Assembly (NCBI GenBank): GCA_021773015.1
Contig: JAJFKW010000001.1
Coordinates: forward strand, 2,029,305-2,093,304
Length of the DNA stretch: 64,000 nt
Reading direction: 5' to 3'
DNA from: Woeseia sp.
GTDB lineage: Bacteria > Pseudomonadota > Gammaproteobacteria > Steroidobacterales > Woeseiaceae
The notes beneath the pieces are model-generated. The model was given only the letters and a program-made list of their open reading frames with translations. It was not told the origin of the DNA and did no database searches. How positions within the stretch are numbered: position 1 is the stretch's first letter; each line of letters begins with the position of its first letter. The translations under genes were made by a program, and so were the position numbers. This document shows, piece by piece, positions 31,752-41,076 of the stretch.

Positions 31752-32001
31752 GTAACGTTGATCGTTAACCAGGTCGCGAGGTTTGCCGAATAACAAGATT
31801 CGCCCGGCGCGCTGCGTGCGTAGAACCGCGATGTGTCGGCGGAAGACTCCAATGCAATGAGATCGGGAATTTCGACGCTCAAGCCAGTGTTTCGAATTCC
31901 GCTTCGGGTATCCCGACTATATGTGTAGACTATCGGCGTTCGATTTTTCCACGCGAGCGTTGTTAAACACAATATCGACACTCAGATATGAGGAGAACAC
32001 A

Positions 32002-33210
32002 CTGAACAATATCGCCAGGCGTAAATTCCTCAGATTTCTCGCCGCCAGCCCGTTGCTAGCAGCGTCATCTTCCAGTCGTTTGCTCGCCGCGACAAACAGC
32101 GCTAGCGAAATCGACAGCTACTTAATTCAATCGCCAGAGCAAGCGCTGGACGTTTTTGACTTTAGAAATTTGGCAAAACACACGCTTCCTATCGCGCACT
32201 ACGGTTATCTCGCTACCGGTACGGATGGCAACGAAACGCTTCGCGCGAATCGAGACGCGTTCGATAATTACTATTTACGCCCGTTGCGTATGGTCAATAC
32301 GCAGCACGTTGACACACAAAGTCGTTTGTTTGGCACTACGATGAATTCACCCATCGTTATCGCCCCCGCCGGCAGCCAGAATGCGTTTCACCCGGATGGA
32401 GAGTTAGCTACAGCACGCGCTGCCCGAGCTAACGGCAATCTGCAAATTCTTTCCAACGTATCCACGCGCTCATTGGAAGACGTCGTCGAGGCACGGGCGG
32501 AACCGGTTTGGTTTCAGCTATATCCGACGAACAACTGGTCGGTCGCCACCAAAATGATCCGGCGTGCTGAAAAAACTGGCGCGAACGTTCTGGTGCTCAC
32601 AGTGGACCTGAACTCCGACAGTAATCGCATTATGCTTGGAAAATATATTCGCGCTGACAGCCGCGATTGCAGCGCTTGTCACAGCGCGAGTCCCAACGCA
32701 ATGCTCGAAAGAAAACCGATGTATGACGATACGGGCGCAACCCTAGCGGGTTTCGACACGTCAAGCATGACTTGGGACTTCGTAAAGCGGCTGCGCGAAA
32801 TCACCAAGATGAGAATTGTCATCAAGGGAATCGTAACGGCGGAAGATGCGGATAATTGCGTAAGACATGGTGTGGATGCAGTTTACGTCTCAAACCATGG
32901 TGGGCGCGCGGAAGCAAGTGGCCGCGGTGCTATCGATAGCCTGCCCGAGGTGGTGACTGCTGTCGGCGGAAAGATCCCTGTGTTAGTCGACAGCGGATTT
33001 CGGCGCGGTACAGACATATTCAAGGCCCTGGCTTTAGGTGCTGATGCGGTATGTATCGGACGCCCATACCTCTGGGGCCTTGCCTCATTCGGTCAAGCGG
33101 GCGTCGAGAAAGTATTGCAAATGCTGGACGGAGAGCTGGCAATGGTAATGGGACAGATCGGCGCGAAGTCGATTGCAGATATCAAACCGCAGCATATCGC
33201 GAAAAGTTAA
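32002..33210 (+). CDS. Tat-exported FMN-dependent alpha-hydroxy-acid oxidase with CxxCH motif
   Basis: 402 residues from a CTG at 32002, chosen because a perfect AGGAG (31991-31995) sits six bases before it and a twin-arginine signal follows at once (ARRKFLRFLAASPLLAA). An ATG at 31921 and a TTG at 31960 are in frame but lack a ribosome-binding site and add 14-27 residues before the signal. The (S)-2-hydroxy-acid oxidase/L-lactate dehydrogenase family is clear: SPIVIAPAGSQNAFHPDGE, VIKGIVTAEDA (FMN-binding Lys) and VSNHGGRAEASGRGAIDSLP (catalytic His), then VDSGFRRGTD and DAVCIGRPYLWG. The barrel loop holds RDCSACHSA (Cys223-His227), a haem-c attachment pattern. Export through Tat fits folding with FMN in the cytoplasm. 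It probably oxidises lactate or a related hydroxy acid in the periplasm. Confidence 0.85.
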   Translation: MNNIARRKFLRFLAASPLLAASSSSRLLAATNSASEIDSYLIQSPEQALDVFDFRNLAKHTLPIAHYGYLATGTDGNETLRANRDAFDNYYLRPLRMVNTQHVDTQSRLFGTTMNSPIVIAPAGSQNAFHPDGELATARAARANGNLQILSNVSTRSLEDVVEARAEPVWFQLYPTNNWSVATKMIRRAEKTGANVLVLTVDLNSDSNRIMLGKYIRADSRDCSACHSASPNAMLERKPMYDDTGATLAGFDTSSMTWDFVKRLREITKMRIVIKGIVTAEDADNCVRHGVDAVYVSNHGGRAEASGRGAIDSLPEVVTAVGGKIPVLVDSGFRRGTDIFKALALGADAVCIGRPYLWGLASFGQAGVEKVLQMLDGELAMVMGQIGAKSIADIKPQHIAKS

Positions 33211-33214
33211 GCTA

Positions 33215-33233
33215 TTGCCGGAGCAAGTTTTTT
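33215..33233 (+). terminator. Possible short hairpin with T-run after the oxidase gene
   Basis: TTGC-CGGA-GCAA is followed by GTTTTTT (T-run 33228-33233), just after the stop of the hydroxy-acid oxidase. The stem is only 4 bp, so it would be weak; the T-run and location are the main support. Confidence 0.35.
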
Positions 33234-33277
33234 GACGTACGTCGTGTGTGACGCAGCGTTACACAATACACGCTCGA

Positions 33278-34348
33278 CTAGTGAGTTCTTGAAATCATTG
33301 CCACTGGCTCACCTTTCGAAACTGGCGGCGTAGCCACAACATAATTCACCATGCCATCGAATGGCACGAGAATTTCCAGCATGCGATTTCCGAAATCATC
33401 ATTCAGTATGCCGAGCAATTCACCTTCCGATACGAATTGACCGGCGGCAATTGCCGGCAAAAATATTCCTTTGCCTGGACTCGAAACTACTTCGTAGTCG
33501 TGAAGAAATACCTGCTCACGCGGCACGTCAGGTTGTCCAGGCAACATTTCCAAGTAACGGAGCACATTGTACGCTCCACTCATTGCCATCGATGTCCATT
33601 TTTCATCGGTAGATCCGAGACCGCCTGTTTCCGTGGTAAGTGCAGGCTTACCCATAGCAAGTGCGGTTCGATCTGTAAACATAGCATCGGCAACCGCACC
33701 TGCCGGCCCGGGGTCGGCGACAATGTTTGGCAGGCCGAACGCCTCCGCCAACGCCCGTGTTTGCGCATCCAACGCTTGATCCCCCGTCACTGCCATGTAG
33801 ACAAACGGCGCCAACGATTCGTTACCATCACCTCCGTGCATGTCGATGACATAATCGGATTTTTCGATTACCTCATGCGTGATTGCAAACGCAATTCTTT
33901 CGCTGTAGCTACCATTCTGCTTGCCTGGATACTGACGATTCAGATTCTGATTGTCGGTTGGGTTGACATAGACCGATCGACCGTAGAAAGCTGAGGGATT
34001 TGCAATATGCACAATGATCACGGTGCCCCTTAGCTCGGATACATCGAGATCACGTGCAATTCGTTGCAACGCCAAAATGGGCGCGTACTCGTAGCCGTGG
34101 GTTCCCGCGATCAGCGCCAATACCGGCCCACTGCTTTTCCCTCTGAGAACCGTCACCGGAATTCGCACGTCGGGTTCATCATTTGTGGACAGGTCCAGGT
34201 AACCTGACACGTGAGACCCAGGATCTGCTATTAGGTCGGCAACACGGAATCCGCCTTCTGCGAATGTCAAATTCGGTAGCAGGTGCAAATAAACCGATAC
34301 GAGTATGAGGCTGACGATTTGATTCAAACTCAACTGATTCTGACGCAT
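33278..34348 (-). CDS. Exported succinylglutamate desuccinylase/aspartoacylase-like metallohydrolase
   Basis: 356 residues from the ATG at 34348, which has GGAG four bases upstream; the frame extends to 34402. A signal-like hydrophobic segment (QIVSLILVSVYLHLLPNLTFA) suggests export. Zinc-binding residues of the M14 AspA/AstE group are visible in IAGTHGYEYAP (His, Glu) and YVIDMHGGDGNE (His). The C-terminal beta domain has a biotinyl-like repeat (AAGQFVSEGELLGIL). Related enzymes deacylate N-acyl amino acids or act as carboxypeptidase-like amidases. It is convergent with the oxidase gene; its substrate is unknown. Confidence 0.82.
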   Translation of the reverse strand: MRQNQLSLNQIVSLILVSVYLHLLPNLTFAEGGFRVADLIADPGSHVSGYLDLSTNDEPDVRIPVTVLRGKSSGPVLALIAGTHGYEYAPILALQRIARDLDVSELRGTVIIVHIANPSAFYGRSVYVNPTDNQNLNRQYPGKQNGSYSERIAFAITHEVIEKSDYVIDMHGGDGNESLAPFVYMAVTGDQALDAQTRALAEAFGLPNIVADPGPAGAVADAMFTDRTALAMGKPALTTETGGLGSTDEKWTSMAMSGAYNVLRYLEMLPGQPDVPREQVFLHDYEVVSSPGKGIFLPAIAAGQFVSEGELLGILNDDFGNRMLEILVPFDGMVNYVVATPPVSKGEPVAMISRTH

Positions 34349-34470
34349 AGAGCTCCACCGTTTCCTCACATCATTTATTTGATTGTCTATACTGCCATAC
34401 ACAAACAGGCAAAAAGTCGATCACAGACCAGGCGAAAATAAATATCTTCAGCAATATCAGGTGCATTAAA

Positions 34471-35094
34471 ATGAGCAGGGACCCAAAACTGCAGAAAATC
34501 TATGCCGCGCGAACGTCTGACGAACATAGGCAAGCCTACAACGTTTGGGCAAATGATTATGATCGCGATATATCGGCTTTTGGGGTAAGAATTCCGTGGG
34601 TCGCTGCTACGGTTTTCTCCCGTTTTGTAGAGTTTGATGCCGGACCCATACTCGACGCGGCTTGTGGTACCGGTATGCAAACCGAAGCATTGCGGCTGGC
34701 TGGATATGGGCCGTTTACCGGCATCGATGTTTCGGAAAGTATGCTCGCCGTAGCGGCAAACAAGGCGCTATACGAGCGACTGGAGCAAATGGTTTTGGGT
34801 GACCCGCTGACTTTCGATGACAATGCGTATGCGGCCACTTATTGCGTCGGCGCGCTTTCCAGCAATCATGCGCCGCCGTCGAGTTTCGACGAACTCATTC
34901 GAGTCACACGCCCTGCTGGCGTTATCGTGTTTTCTCTGCGTGCGGACGAGGACACGAATCATTTTTTCGAGGTCATTCATCTTCACGAGCGCAAGCGAAA
35001 TTGGCGCGAAATTTTTCGTACAACTCCATTCGTATCGATGCCCACAGGCGACCCAGACATACAACACCAAATTTTCGTATTCGAAGTAATGTAA
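34471..35094 (+). CDS. Class I SAM-dependent methyltransferase
   Basis: 207 residues. SAM-binding motif I is ILDAACGTGMQTEALRLAGY, preceded by YDRDISAFGV and followed by FTGIDVSESML and later RVTRPAGVIVFSLR, all in the order of a Methyltransf_11/25 domain. It is soluble, single-domain, with AGGTG a few bases upstream of the ATG. The acceptor is unknown. It is divergent from the aspartoacylase-like gene, with a 122-bp gap. Confidence 0.85.
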   Translation: MSRDPKLQKIYAARTSDEHRQAYNVWANDYDRDISAFGVRIPWVAATVFSRFVEFDAGPILDAACGTGMQTEALRLAGYGPFTGIDVSESMLAVAANKALYERLEQMVLGDPLTFDDNAYAATYCVGALSSNHAPPSSFDELIRVTRPAGVIVFSLRADEDTNHFFEVIHLHERKRNWREIFRTTPFVSMPTGDPDIQHQIFVFEVM

Positions 35095-35352
35095 CCAGCG
35101 GGTGCGGAATACATGATCTACACTACGATGAGCTAAATCGGTTCCAGCTAATTGATCATTTCCGCGCGCATCTTTTAGTCAGGCAGTCGAACTCGGCAAG
35201 GAGCCTTATCGACCCGCATGTGTCGCGCTTTTGATGTCGCCAAAATCGTGCAAGTAGCCGCCGAATGTGAGATCACGAATGTCGCCTCTAGAATATGGGT
35301 ATGCGCACGGGCCGCTACCGTCACATTCACTGGCTTCACAAGCGATACCGTG

Positions 35353-37203
35353 TCACTTGGCCTTAGGACGGCGTTTTTTCTTCTTAGCTTTCTTCTTACT
35401 ATTACCACGTGTTTCGCCGGACGTCTTGTTGCTCTTGTCTTTTTGTTTTGACGACGAATTACCGGCCTTCGTGATTTTTCGCGATGTGGCTCCCGTACTC
35501 CGTTTTGCTTTTTGACCTGAACCACCGCCACTCGGACGAGAGATCTGTAGCGGACGGCCGCATACTCTGACCTTTTTCAAGTCCATGAAAATATCTTTCG
35601 GCATGCCGACTGGAAGGTCTACCAGACTGAAATCGGAGTCTATTTCTATATGTCCTATATGCTCGCCGTCCAAGCCTGCCTCATTTGCAATTGCGCCAAC
35701 AATATTTCCAGGTTTTACGCCGTGAGTGTGACCAACTTCGATGCGAAAGCGCTCCTTACCCGCTTCTAGATCAGGCGCGGATTTGCCTCGGCTGCTATTC
35801 GCTCGAGGCGCTTTGCGGTTGTCGCGTTTAGTTGTAGAGGCGTCTGCACGACGGGATCGCCTGTCCTTGTCTGCGCTTAGCAGCAACGGCTCATCACCGA
35901 TCGATAATTTGGCAAGTGCCGCTGCAATTTCAACCGCGGGCACATCGTGCTCCTGCCGATATTGCTCAACCAAACCTTGCATAAACGCGAGCTCCCCCAC
36001 AGCTAAGGTATCGCTAATTTTTTGTTTGAAATCAGCGATGCGTTTGTTATTGACCACTTCTGTTGTCGGCAAAACCATTTGCTCGATTTTCTGCCGTGTC
36101 GCTTTTTCGATAGCGTAGAGCATTCGCTTTTCGCGTGGCGAAATAAATAGAATGGCATCGCCTTGACGACCCGCTCGGCCGGTACGCCCGATGCGATGTA
36201 TATAGGCCTCGGTGTCGTATGGAATGTCGTAGTTGACGACGTGACTGATGCGCTCAACATCCAACCCTCGAGCTGCCACGTCGGTTGCGACCAAGAAGTC
36301 CAGCGATCCCTTTTTCAATCGTTCAATTGTTTGTTCGCGTTGCTTCTGCACCATATCGCCGTTCATCGCTGCGGCCGCGTAGCCGCGGGCCTCCAAGCGT
36401 TCGGCAATTTCCGCCGTTGCCGTTTTCGTTCTGACGAATATCAACACAGCATCGAAACGCTCAACCTCCAGAATCCGCGTGAGCGCGTCCAGTTTATGCA
36501 ATCCGCTCACTTGCCAATAGCGTTGGCGGATTGTTTCAGCCGTCGCGGTTCGAGCTTTGATTGATACCTCTTGTGGTTTGTTGAGATGGCGCCGCGCGAT
36601 GCGTTCGACTTGTTTCGGCATCGTCGCCGAAAATAGTGCCATTTGGCGGCCCGCCGGCGCTTGATCCAAAATCCATTCGACCTCTTCGATGAAACCCATG
36701 CGTAGCATCTCGTCCGCTTCATCCAAAACCAGCGCACGCAAACCATCAAGTTTTAAGGTGCCTTTTCGCATGTGATCCATCAATCTTCCCGGCGTGCCTA
36801 CGACAACCTGCACGCCACGCTTCAATTGACGTATCTGACTTCCGTATTCTTGGCCGCCGTAGATCGGCAATACATGAAACCCCCTGATTCCAGAGGCGTA
36901 GCGCTGGAAAGCTTCCGCAACTTGTATTGCCAGCTCACGAGTCGGTGTCAAAGTCAGGACCTGAATACTCTTGTATTGCATATCCAGGCGGGATAGCAAT
37001 GGCAACGCGAATGCTGCTGTCTTACCGGTACCGGTTGGTGCATGCCCCAGCAAATCCAAACCCTGCAATAGATGCGGGATGGCCTGTTGCTGGATCGGCG
37101 TTGGCGTTTCATAGCCCAATTCCTCAAGAACACTGACGATTGACGTTGCCAGTTTCATTGAGCTGAAAGTAGCACTGCCCTGGGCGGCATTGGAATTGGA
37201 CAT
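35353..37203 (-). CDS. deaD: DEAD-box RNA helicase with DbpA-type RNA-binding domain
   Basis: 616 residues from the ATG at 37203, which matches the usual family N-terminus; the frame continues upstream to 37308. All DEAD-box motifs are present: TPIQQQAI (Q), APTGTGKT (I), PTREL (Ia), TPGR, DEAD, SAT, and HRIGRTGRAGR (VI). A C-terminal DbpA/CsdA-like RNA-binding domain (RFRIEVGHTHGVKPGNIVGAI) is followed by a long Lys/Ser-rich basic tail of about 80 residues. It unwinds structured RNA in ribosome assembly, cold adaptation or mRNA decay. A 281-bp upstream gap leaves room for the long leader typical of deaD mRNAs. Confidence 0.94.
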   Translation of the reverse strand: MSNSNAAQGSATFSSMKLATSIVSVLEELGYETPTPIQQQAIPHLLQGLDLLGHAPTGTGKTAAFALPLLSRLDMQYKSIQVLTLTPTRELAIQVAEAFQRYASGIRGFHVLPIYGGQEYGSQIRQLKRGVQVVVGTPGRLMDHMRKGTLKLDGLRALVLDEADEMLRMGFIEEVEWILDQAPAGRQMALFSATMPKQVERIARRHLNKPQEVSIKARTATAETIRQRYWQVSGLHKLDALTRILEVERFDAVLIFVRTKTATAEIAERLEARGYAAAAMNGDMVQKQREQTIERLKKGSLDFLVATDVAARGLDVERISHVVNYDIPYDTEAYIHRIGRTGRAGRQGDAILFISPREKRMLYAIEKATRQKIEQMVLPTTEVVNNKRIADFKQKISDTLAVGELAFMQGLVEQYRQEHDVPAVEIAAALAKLSIGDEPLLLSADKDRRSRRADASTTKRDNRKAPRANSSRGKSAPDLEAGKERFRIEVGHTHGVKPGNIVGAIANEAGLDGEHIGHIEIDSDFSLVDLPVGMPKDIFMDLKKVRVCGRPLQISRPSGGGSGQKAKRSTGATSRKITKAGNSSSKQKDKSNKTSGETRGNSKKKAKKKKRRPKAK

Positions 37204-37484
37204 AGGATGCTCTGCGGTAAGGAACTCCCGGAAGAAAACCGGGCTGGCGCAGCATGATACCTCGCCGCACTGCGTAATGTGCCGAAATAGCAGCTTTTTC
37301 GCGATCAAAGTGAGGGTATCTCGGCGTCATTTTCGCTTTCTGTGATGAGGGCGCGTGACGTGTTCAAGCTGTGGCTCTGTTTCAACGGCGCCGCAGCCCT
37401 GATTTGTAAATAGGTCACCGACAGAAATTTGGCAACCACATAAACCATGTTCCTCTGTATTAACCCATAGAAGGAAACCATGTC

Positions 37485-39032
37485 ATGAAGAATTCTCAGA
37501 AATATTTTCAACTCGAAGTCTCGATTTTGGCAACAACACTTATGCTAGCTGGCTGCGCAGGCCCCTTCGTAAACTCAACCGATAGCATGTTTCCCGAGGC
37601 GTTCGTTGGCGGGCCACTGGACAACGACGATTCGGAAAAGGATATCGTTCAAGGGGACTTCGATGGAGACGGCGACATGGATTTTATCGTTGCCCGCAAG
37701 CGCTACCTAAGCCTCCGGGACGGCGACACTGGTTCTAATACAACACCGAACGTCAACAAGATGTCAGCGATCTTGTTAGTCAACGAGGCTGGTGTACTCA
37801 GAGACCGGACATCAACACTAACCACTTGGAACACGGCAGGACAATTAATGACCGCACGCGACGTTGCGGTGGCGGACCTCGACAATGACGGGGATCTTGA
37901 TGCAGTTTTCGCGAATACCGCTCGGGAAATGCCGCGCGTCTACCGAAATCGAGGCAACAACGCGGCTGGCGCATGGCTGGGTTTTCAAGATATCACGGCA
38001 ACGGTCATATCTGCGGCGATTACCAATGTAGGCGTATTACCTCCACTGCAAAATCCGAATAGTCTGCGGCCACTGTTGGCCTGTGCGGTAGCGATCGAGG
38101 ATATTGATGGGGATGGCGACAAAGACCTGTACATTTCGAACTACATATCGAACATCGGCACTGCGGACTTGTTACTCATGAATCGCTTTGCTCAAACCGG
38201 CAATATCGGCTTTGTCGATGAAACGACCGTTCGGCTCGGCGATTTGCGCTATTCGGCCTTTGGTACCGCTGCGGTCATCGAAGATTTTGACAACGATGGT
38301 GACATGGATATTGCGAAAGTTTCGACGCTGTACGACGTGCACCCCTACCCAGTATTCGGTACTTTTGTGCTACGCAATAACGGCACCGGCGTTTTTCATG
38401 ATGGCGATAACAATTGGGCCGAAGACAATATCAAGCTGTCTTCCGTTGACCCGTATATGATTGATGTCGGCGACTACGATGGCGATGGAATTCTGGACAT
38501 CTACGAGGTTTCGGACAATGCCGACTGGCTCAACTTCGGCAGACTCACTGCAGGCGTGCTCTCGTATGAATCCGTTGCCTTAACGCGACCCGCCGTGAAC
38601 AACCTAACATCCGGTGTTGGGGGAAATATTAAGCATCTCACAAGAGGTGAGGAACGCAGGCTACGTAATCCCTCTGCATCTCCACAACCTGACGACGACG
38701 TTGTCGGGCTCTACGGACTCGCACCGATAGACGTGCAATTCGAAGTTACAACTTGTGTGTCACCACCCCATCGATTGTCGCTATTTAGAAATGCGAGTGA
38801 TTTTGAGGCCTGGACAGAAGCACTAAGTAGCGACGAAGCAATCTTGCCCGCGACAAGCGGTCCTGGTGGTGACCCCGGCACCCCTTGGGCACTACTCGCT
38901 CATGATCTCGAATTCGACGATATCGATGGCGACGGTAAAGTCGACATGCTACTTGCCCTGTGCGACGGCTATCGCGTACTAAAAGGTGTGCGATTGCGAC
39001 TCAACAGGTTTCGAATCCGTCCCGGAGGCTAG
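37485..39032 (+). CDS. FG-GAP/VCBS-repeat lipoprotein
   Basis: 515 residues. The lipobox MLAGC (Cys24) marks a lipoprotein. Several calcium-binding FG-GAP or VCBS-like loops recur, such as GDFDGDGDMDFIV, ADLDNDGDLDAVF, EDIDGDGDKDLYI, EDFDNDGDMDI and DDIDGDGKVDMLL. These Asp-rich loops resemble integrin-type beta-propeller blades and suggest a surface protein binding a polymer or another protein. It is divergent from deaD, with AAGGAA upstream of the ATG. Its partner is unknown. Confidence 0.82.
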   Translation: MKNSQKYFQLEVSILATTLMLAGCAGPFVNSTDSMFPEAFVGGPLDNDDSEKDIVQGDFDGDGDMDFIVARKRYLSLRDGDTGSNTTPNVNKMSAILLVNEAGVLRDRTSTLTTWNTAGQLMTARDVAVADLDNDGDLDAVFANTAREMPRVYRNRGNNAAGAWLGFQDITATVISAAITNVGVLPPLQNPNSLRPLLACAVAIEDIDGDGDKDLYISNYISNIGTADLLLMNRFAQTGNIGFVDETTVRLGDLRYSAFGTAAVIEDFDNDGDMDIAKVSTLYDVHPYPVFGTFVLRNNGTGVFHDGDNNWAEDNIKLSSVDPYMIDVGDYDGDGILDIYEVSDNADWLNFGRLTAGVLSYESVALTRPAVNNLTSGVGGNIKHLTRGEERRLRNPSASPQPDDDVVGLYGLAPIDVQFEVTTCVSPPHRLSLFRNASDFEAWTEALSSDEAILPATSGPGGDPGTPWALLAHDLEFDDIDGDGKVDMLLALCDGYRVLKGVRLRLNRFRIRPGG

Positions 39033-39098
39033 ATTAAGCTGGTAACACCGATTTGGACGCTCGGCCCATAGGTTACGTCAGAATACTATGAGCCGGGC

Positions 39099-39566
39099 TC
39101 AAACAGCCTGTCGTTTTGCAACAGCGGATGACTGCGGAAATTCGACAACGCGCCAATAGTTGTCAACCAATTCGACCGCCTTGAAAAAACTGTTGCCCAT
39201 ATCCGTCTTCAACATGTATCCAGCGACGTTTAGATTGAAAGCCTCAAATTTATCCTGCTCATCATTCGATGTCGTCAACACGAACACGATAGAATCGCGC
39301 AGGTCTTTGTCGGCACGAATTTTCTGTAGTAGTTCGATACCGTTCATGCGCGGCATATTAATATCGAGAATGATCATATACGGCCGCTGCATACGCTCGT
39401 CGCCGGATTGACCAGACATCAGCTCCCATGCCTCAACACCGTCACTGGCAATACGAATCGGATTACCAATTTTCAATTTGTCCAGGGCACGCAAAAATGC
39501 CTTCTGATCTATTTTGTCGTCTTCTACCAGCAGTATGCTCACTGTTTTTGCCCCGTTACTACTCAT
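39099..39566 (-). CDS. Single-domain response regulator (Rcp1-like)
   Basis: 155 residues, a REC domain only. The start ATG at 39566 has AAGGAG upstream and overlaps the histidine kinase end by 8 bp. VSILLVEDDKIDQKAF holds the acidic pair, MIILDINMPRMNG the phospho-acceptor Asp, FVLTTSN the Thr and MLKTD the Lys. This type, with no output domain, serves phytochrome-like or PAS-kinase systems as a diffusible shuttle. It is the third gene of the REC-GGDEF-EAL / kinase / REC operon. Confidence 0.9.
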   Translation of the reverse strand: MSSNGAKTVSILLVEDDKIDQKAFLRALDKLKIGNPIRIASDGVEAWELMSGQSGDERMQRPYMIILDINMPRMNGIELLQKIRADKDLRDSIVFVLTTSNDEQDKFEAFNLNVAGYMLKTDMGNSFFKAVELVDNYWRVVEFPQSSAVAKRQAV

Positions 39567-41076
39567 TCGGTTGCTCCTTAGCCCAGGTAAACTTGAAGAC
39601 TGCGCCACTACCACTTTGCGGCGACTCAATCCAGATCTTGCCGCCTTGACCGCGGACGATTCTTTTAACGATTGCCAACCCCATACCACTGCCCTCCACC
39701 TCATCGCGAGGTTTCAGAGTCTGAAACATTTTGAAGATCTTTTCGTAGAATTCTTCGGCTATACCGTCACCGTCATCAACGACACTAATTTCGTGATGCG
39801 CTCCTATATCAGTAACAGATACAGAAACTTTGCCGTGCGGACCCGGATGGTGTTTGATCGCATTGCCAATTAGGTTGCGTAATACTTGATGAAGAGCGGA
39901 TGGATCCGTCTTCAGTGTCGCTGACGCACCTTGCATGGCGACTTCTATCCCGTTGTTCGTGTCCTGCAGATCGGCAATTTCCTCAACCATCATCGCAAGA
40001 TCGATGTCTTCCGAGGGTTCTGAATGACGGCCGACCCGCGAGTAATTCAGCAAGTCCTCTAGAAGTTTATTGAGCCTTGCTGTCCGCGTACTCAGAAGTT
40101 GCAGATTCTCTTGCACATCTCCCTCGGTATACCCCTCTAAGTCCTCCGAGAGCCATTCAACCAATACCTGAATGGATCGTAGCGGTGCCTTAAGATCATG
40201 TGACGCGACATATGCGAATTGCTCGAGGTCACTATTGGAGCGCAATAGGTTCTCGGAAACCTGGCGCAAATTCTCCTCAAGTTGACGGCGGGCGGTAATG
40301 TCCACACGAAGCGTAAATACGCCGCGAATATTTCCGCGCGCATCCAAATCCGGTTGGTAGGTGACCAAATCGCAACAGACCTGACCATCGTCCAGAACAC
40401 GTGAGTCTTCAAACGTGACCACTTTCCCGCTAAGCGACCGATCAAGAGTTGGTTTGAGTTTCACGAACGCGGCTTCGCCAAACACGTCTTTCGTATGCCG
40501 ACCAATAACCTGCTCAGGACGAATATTTAGTGCTTTACAATTTTCCTTGCTAAAAAATTGCACGCAATAGTTACGGTCCATGTAACCAAACCTACCCGGC
40601 ACGCCCATCGCAATCGTTTGAAACCGTTGCTCTTCGGCGTGCAATTTTTGCTGGACCAATAATTCGTCCGTAACATCAACGCATATACCAAGTACCGTGC
40701 TTCCGTCGTCCGCCGCCGAATTGTTACCGGTCCAATCAAACCAGCGCACGCTGCCATCACCTAAAATGCAGCGATGCCGACAGTGAAATATGCTGCCGCC
40801 AGTTTTCTCTTCAAATCGTTTACGCCACGCAGCACGATCATCGGGATGAATACGATCTGCAATTTCGTCGAACTTCAACGGCCCGAATGGCATCACTTCG
40901 TAGATTTTGCGCAGGTGTTCGTCGAAATGAAAACTATTTGCCGCTCGATCCAATCGCCAAGCACCGACCCCGGCCGCCGCAAGCACTGGATGCAACAATT
41001 CCGTGAGTTGCAGATTTGATTTCGCGAACTCCGCGGGATCCAAACGGCCCCATACTCCAGTGGATTCGTTTTGCAT
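39559..41076 (-). CDS. PAS-containing sensor histidine kinase
   Basis: 505 residues, soluble, with no membrane segment. Two PAS/PAC sensor domains occupy about residues 30-265 (IHPDDRAAWRKRF and DITARRQLEE are PAS/PAC-end features). The HisKA domain has FAYVASHDLKAPLRSI, the phosphorylated His lying in the H-box, and the HATPase has NLIGNAIKHH (N-box), DDGDGI (G1) and GSGMGLAIVKRI (G2). Such HisKA/PAS kinases are typical of light- or redox-sensing systems. Its start shares one base with the upstream stop (TAATG), and its 3' end overlaps the response regulator by 8 bp. Confidence 0.93.
   Translation of the reverse strand: MQNESTGVWGRLDPAEFAKSNLQLTELLHPVLAAAGVGAWRLDRAANSFHFDEHLRKIYEVMPFGPLKFDEIADRIHPDDRAAWRKRFEEKTGGSIFHCRHRCILGDGSVRWFDWTGNNSAADDGSTVLGICVDVTDELLVQQKLHAEEQRFQTIAMGVPGRFGYMDRNYCVQFFSKENCKALNIRPEQVIGRHTKDVFGEAAFVKLKPTLDRSLSGKVVTFEDSRVLDDGQVCCDLVTYQPDLDARGNIRGVFTLRVDITARRQLEENLRQVSENLLRSNSDLEQFAYVASHDLKAPLRSIQVLVEWLSEDLEGYTEGDVQENLQLLSTRTARLNKLLEDLLNYSRVGRHSEPSEDIDLAMMVEEIADLQDTNNGIEVAMQGASATLKTDPSALHQVLRNLIGNAIKHHPGPHGKVSVSVTDIGAHHEISVVDDGDGIAEEFYEKIFKMFQTLKPRDEVEGSGMGLAIVKRIVRGQGGKIWIESPQSGSGAVFKFTWAKEQPNE

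Noticed and set aside
35263-35328. Inverted repeat GAATGTGA...TCACATTC downstream of deaD
   Set aside because: Eight bases with a 50-nt spacer, no T-run and no known function; probably chance.
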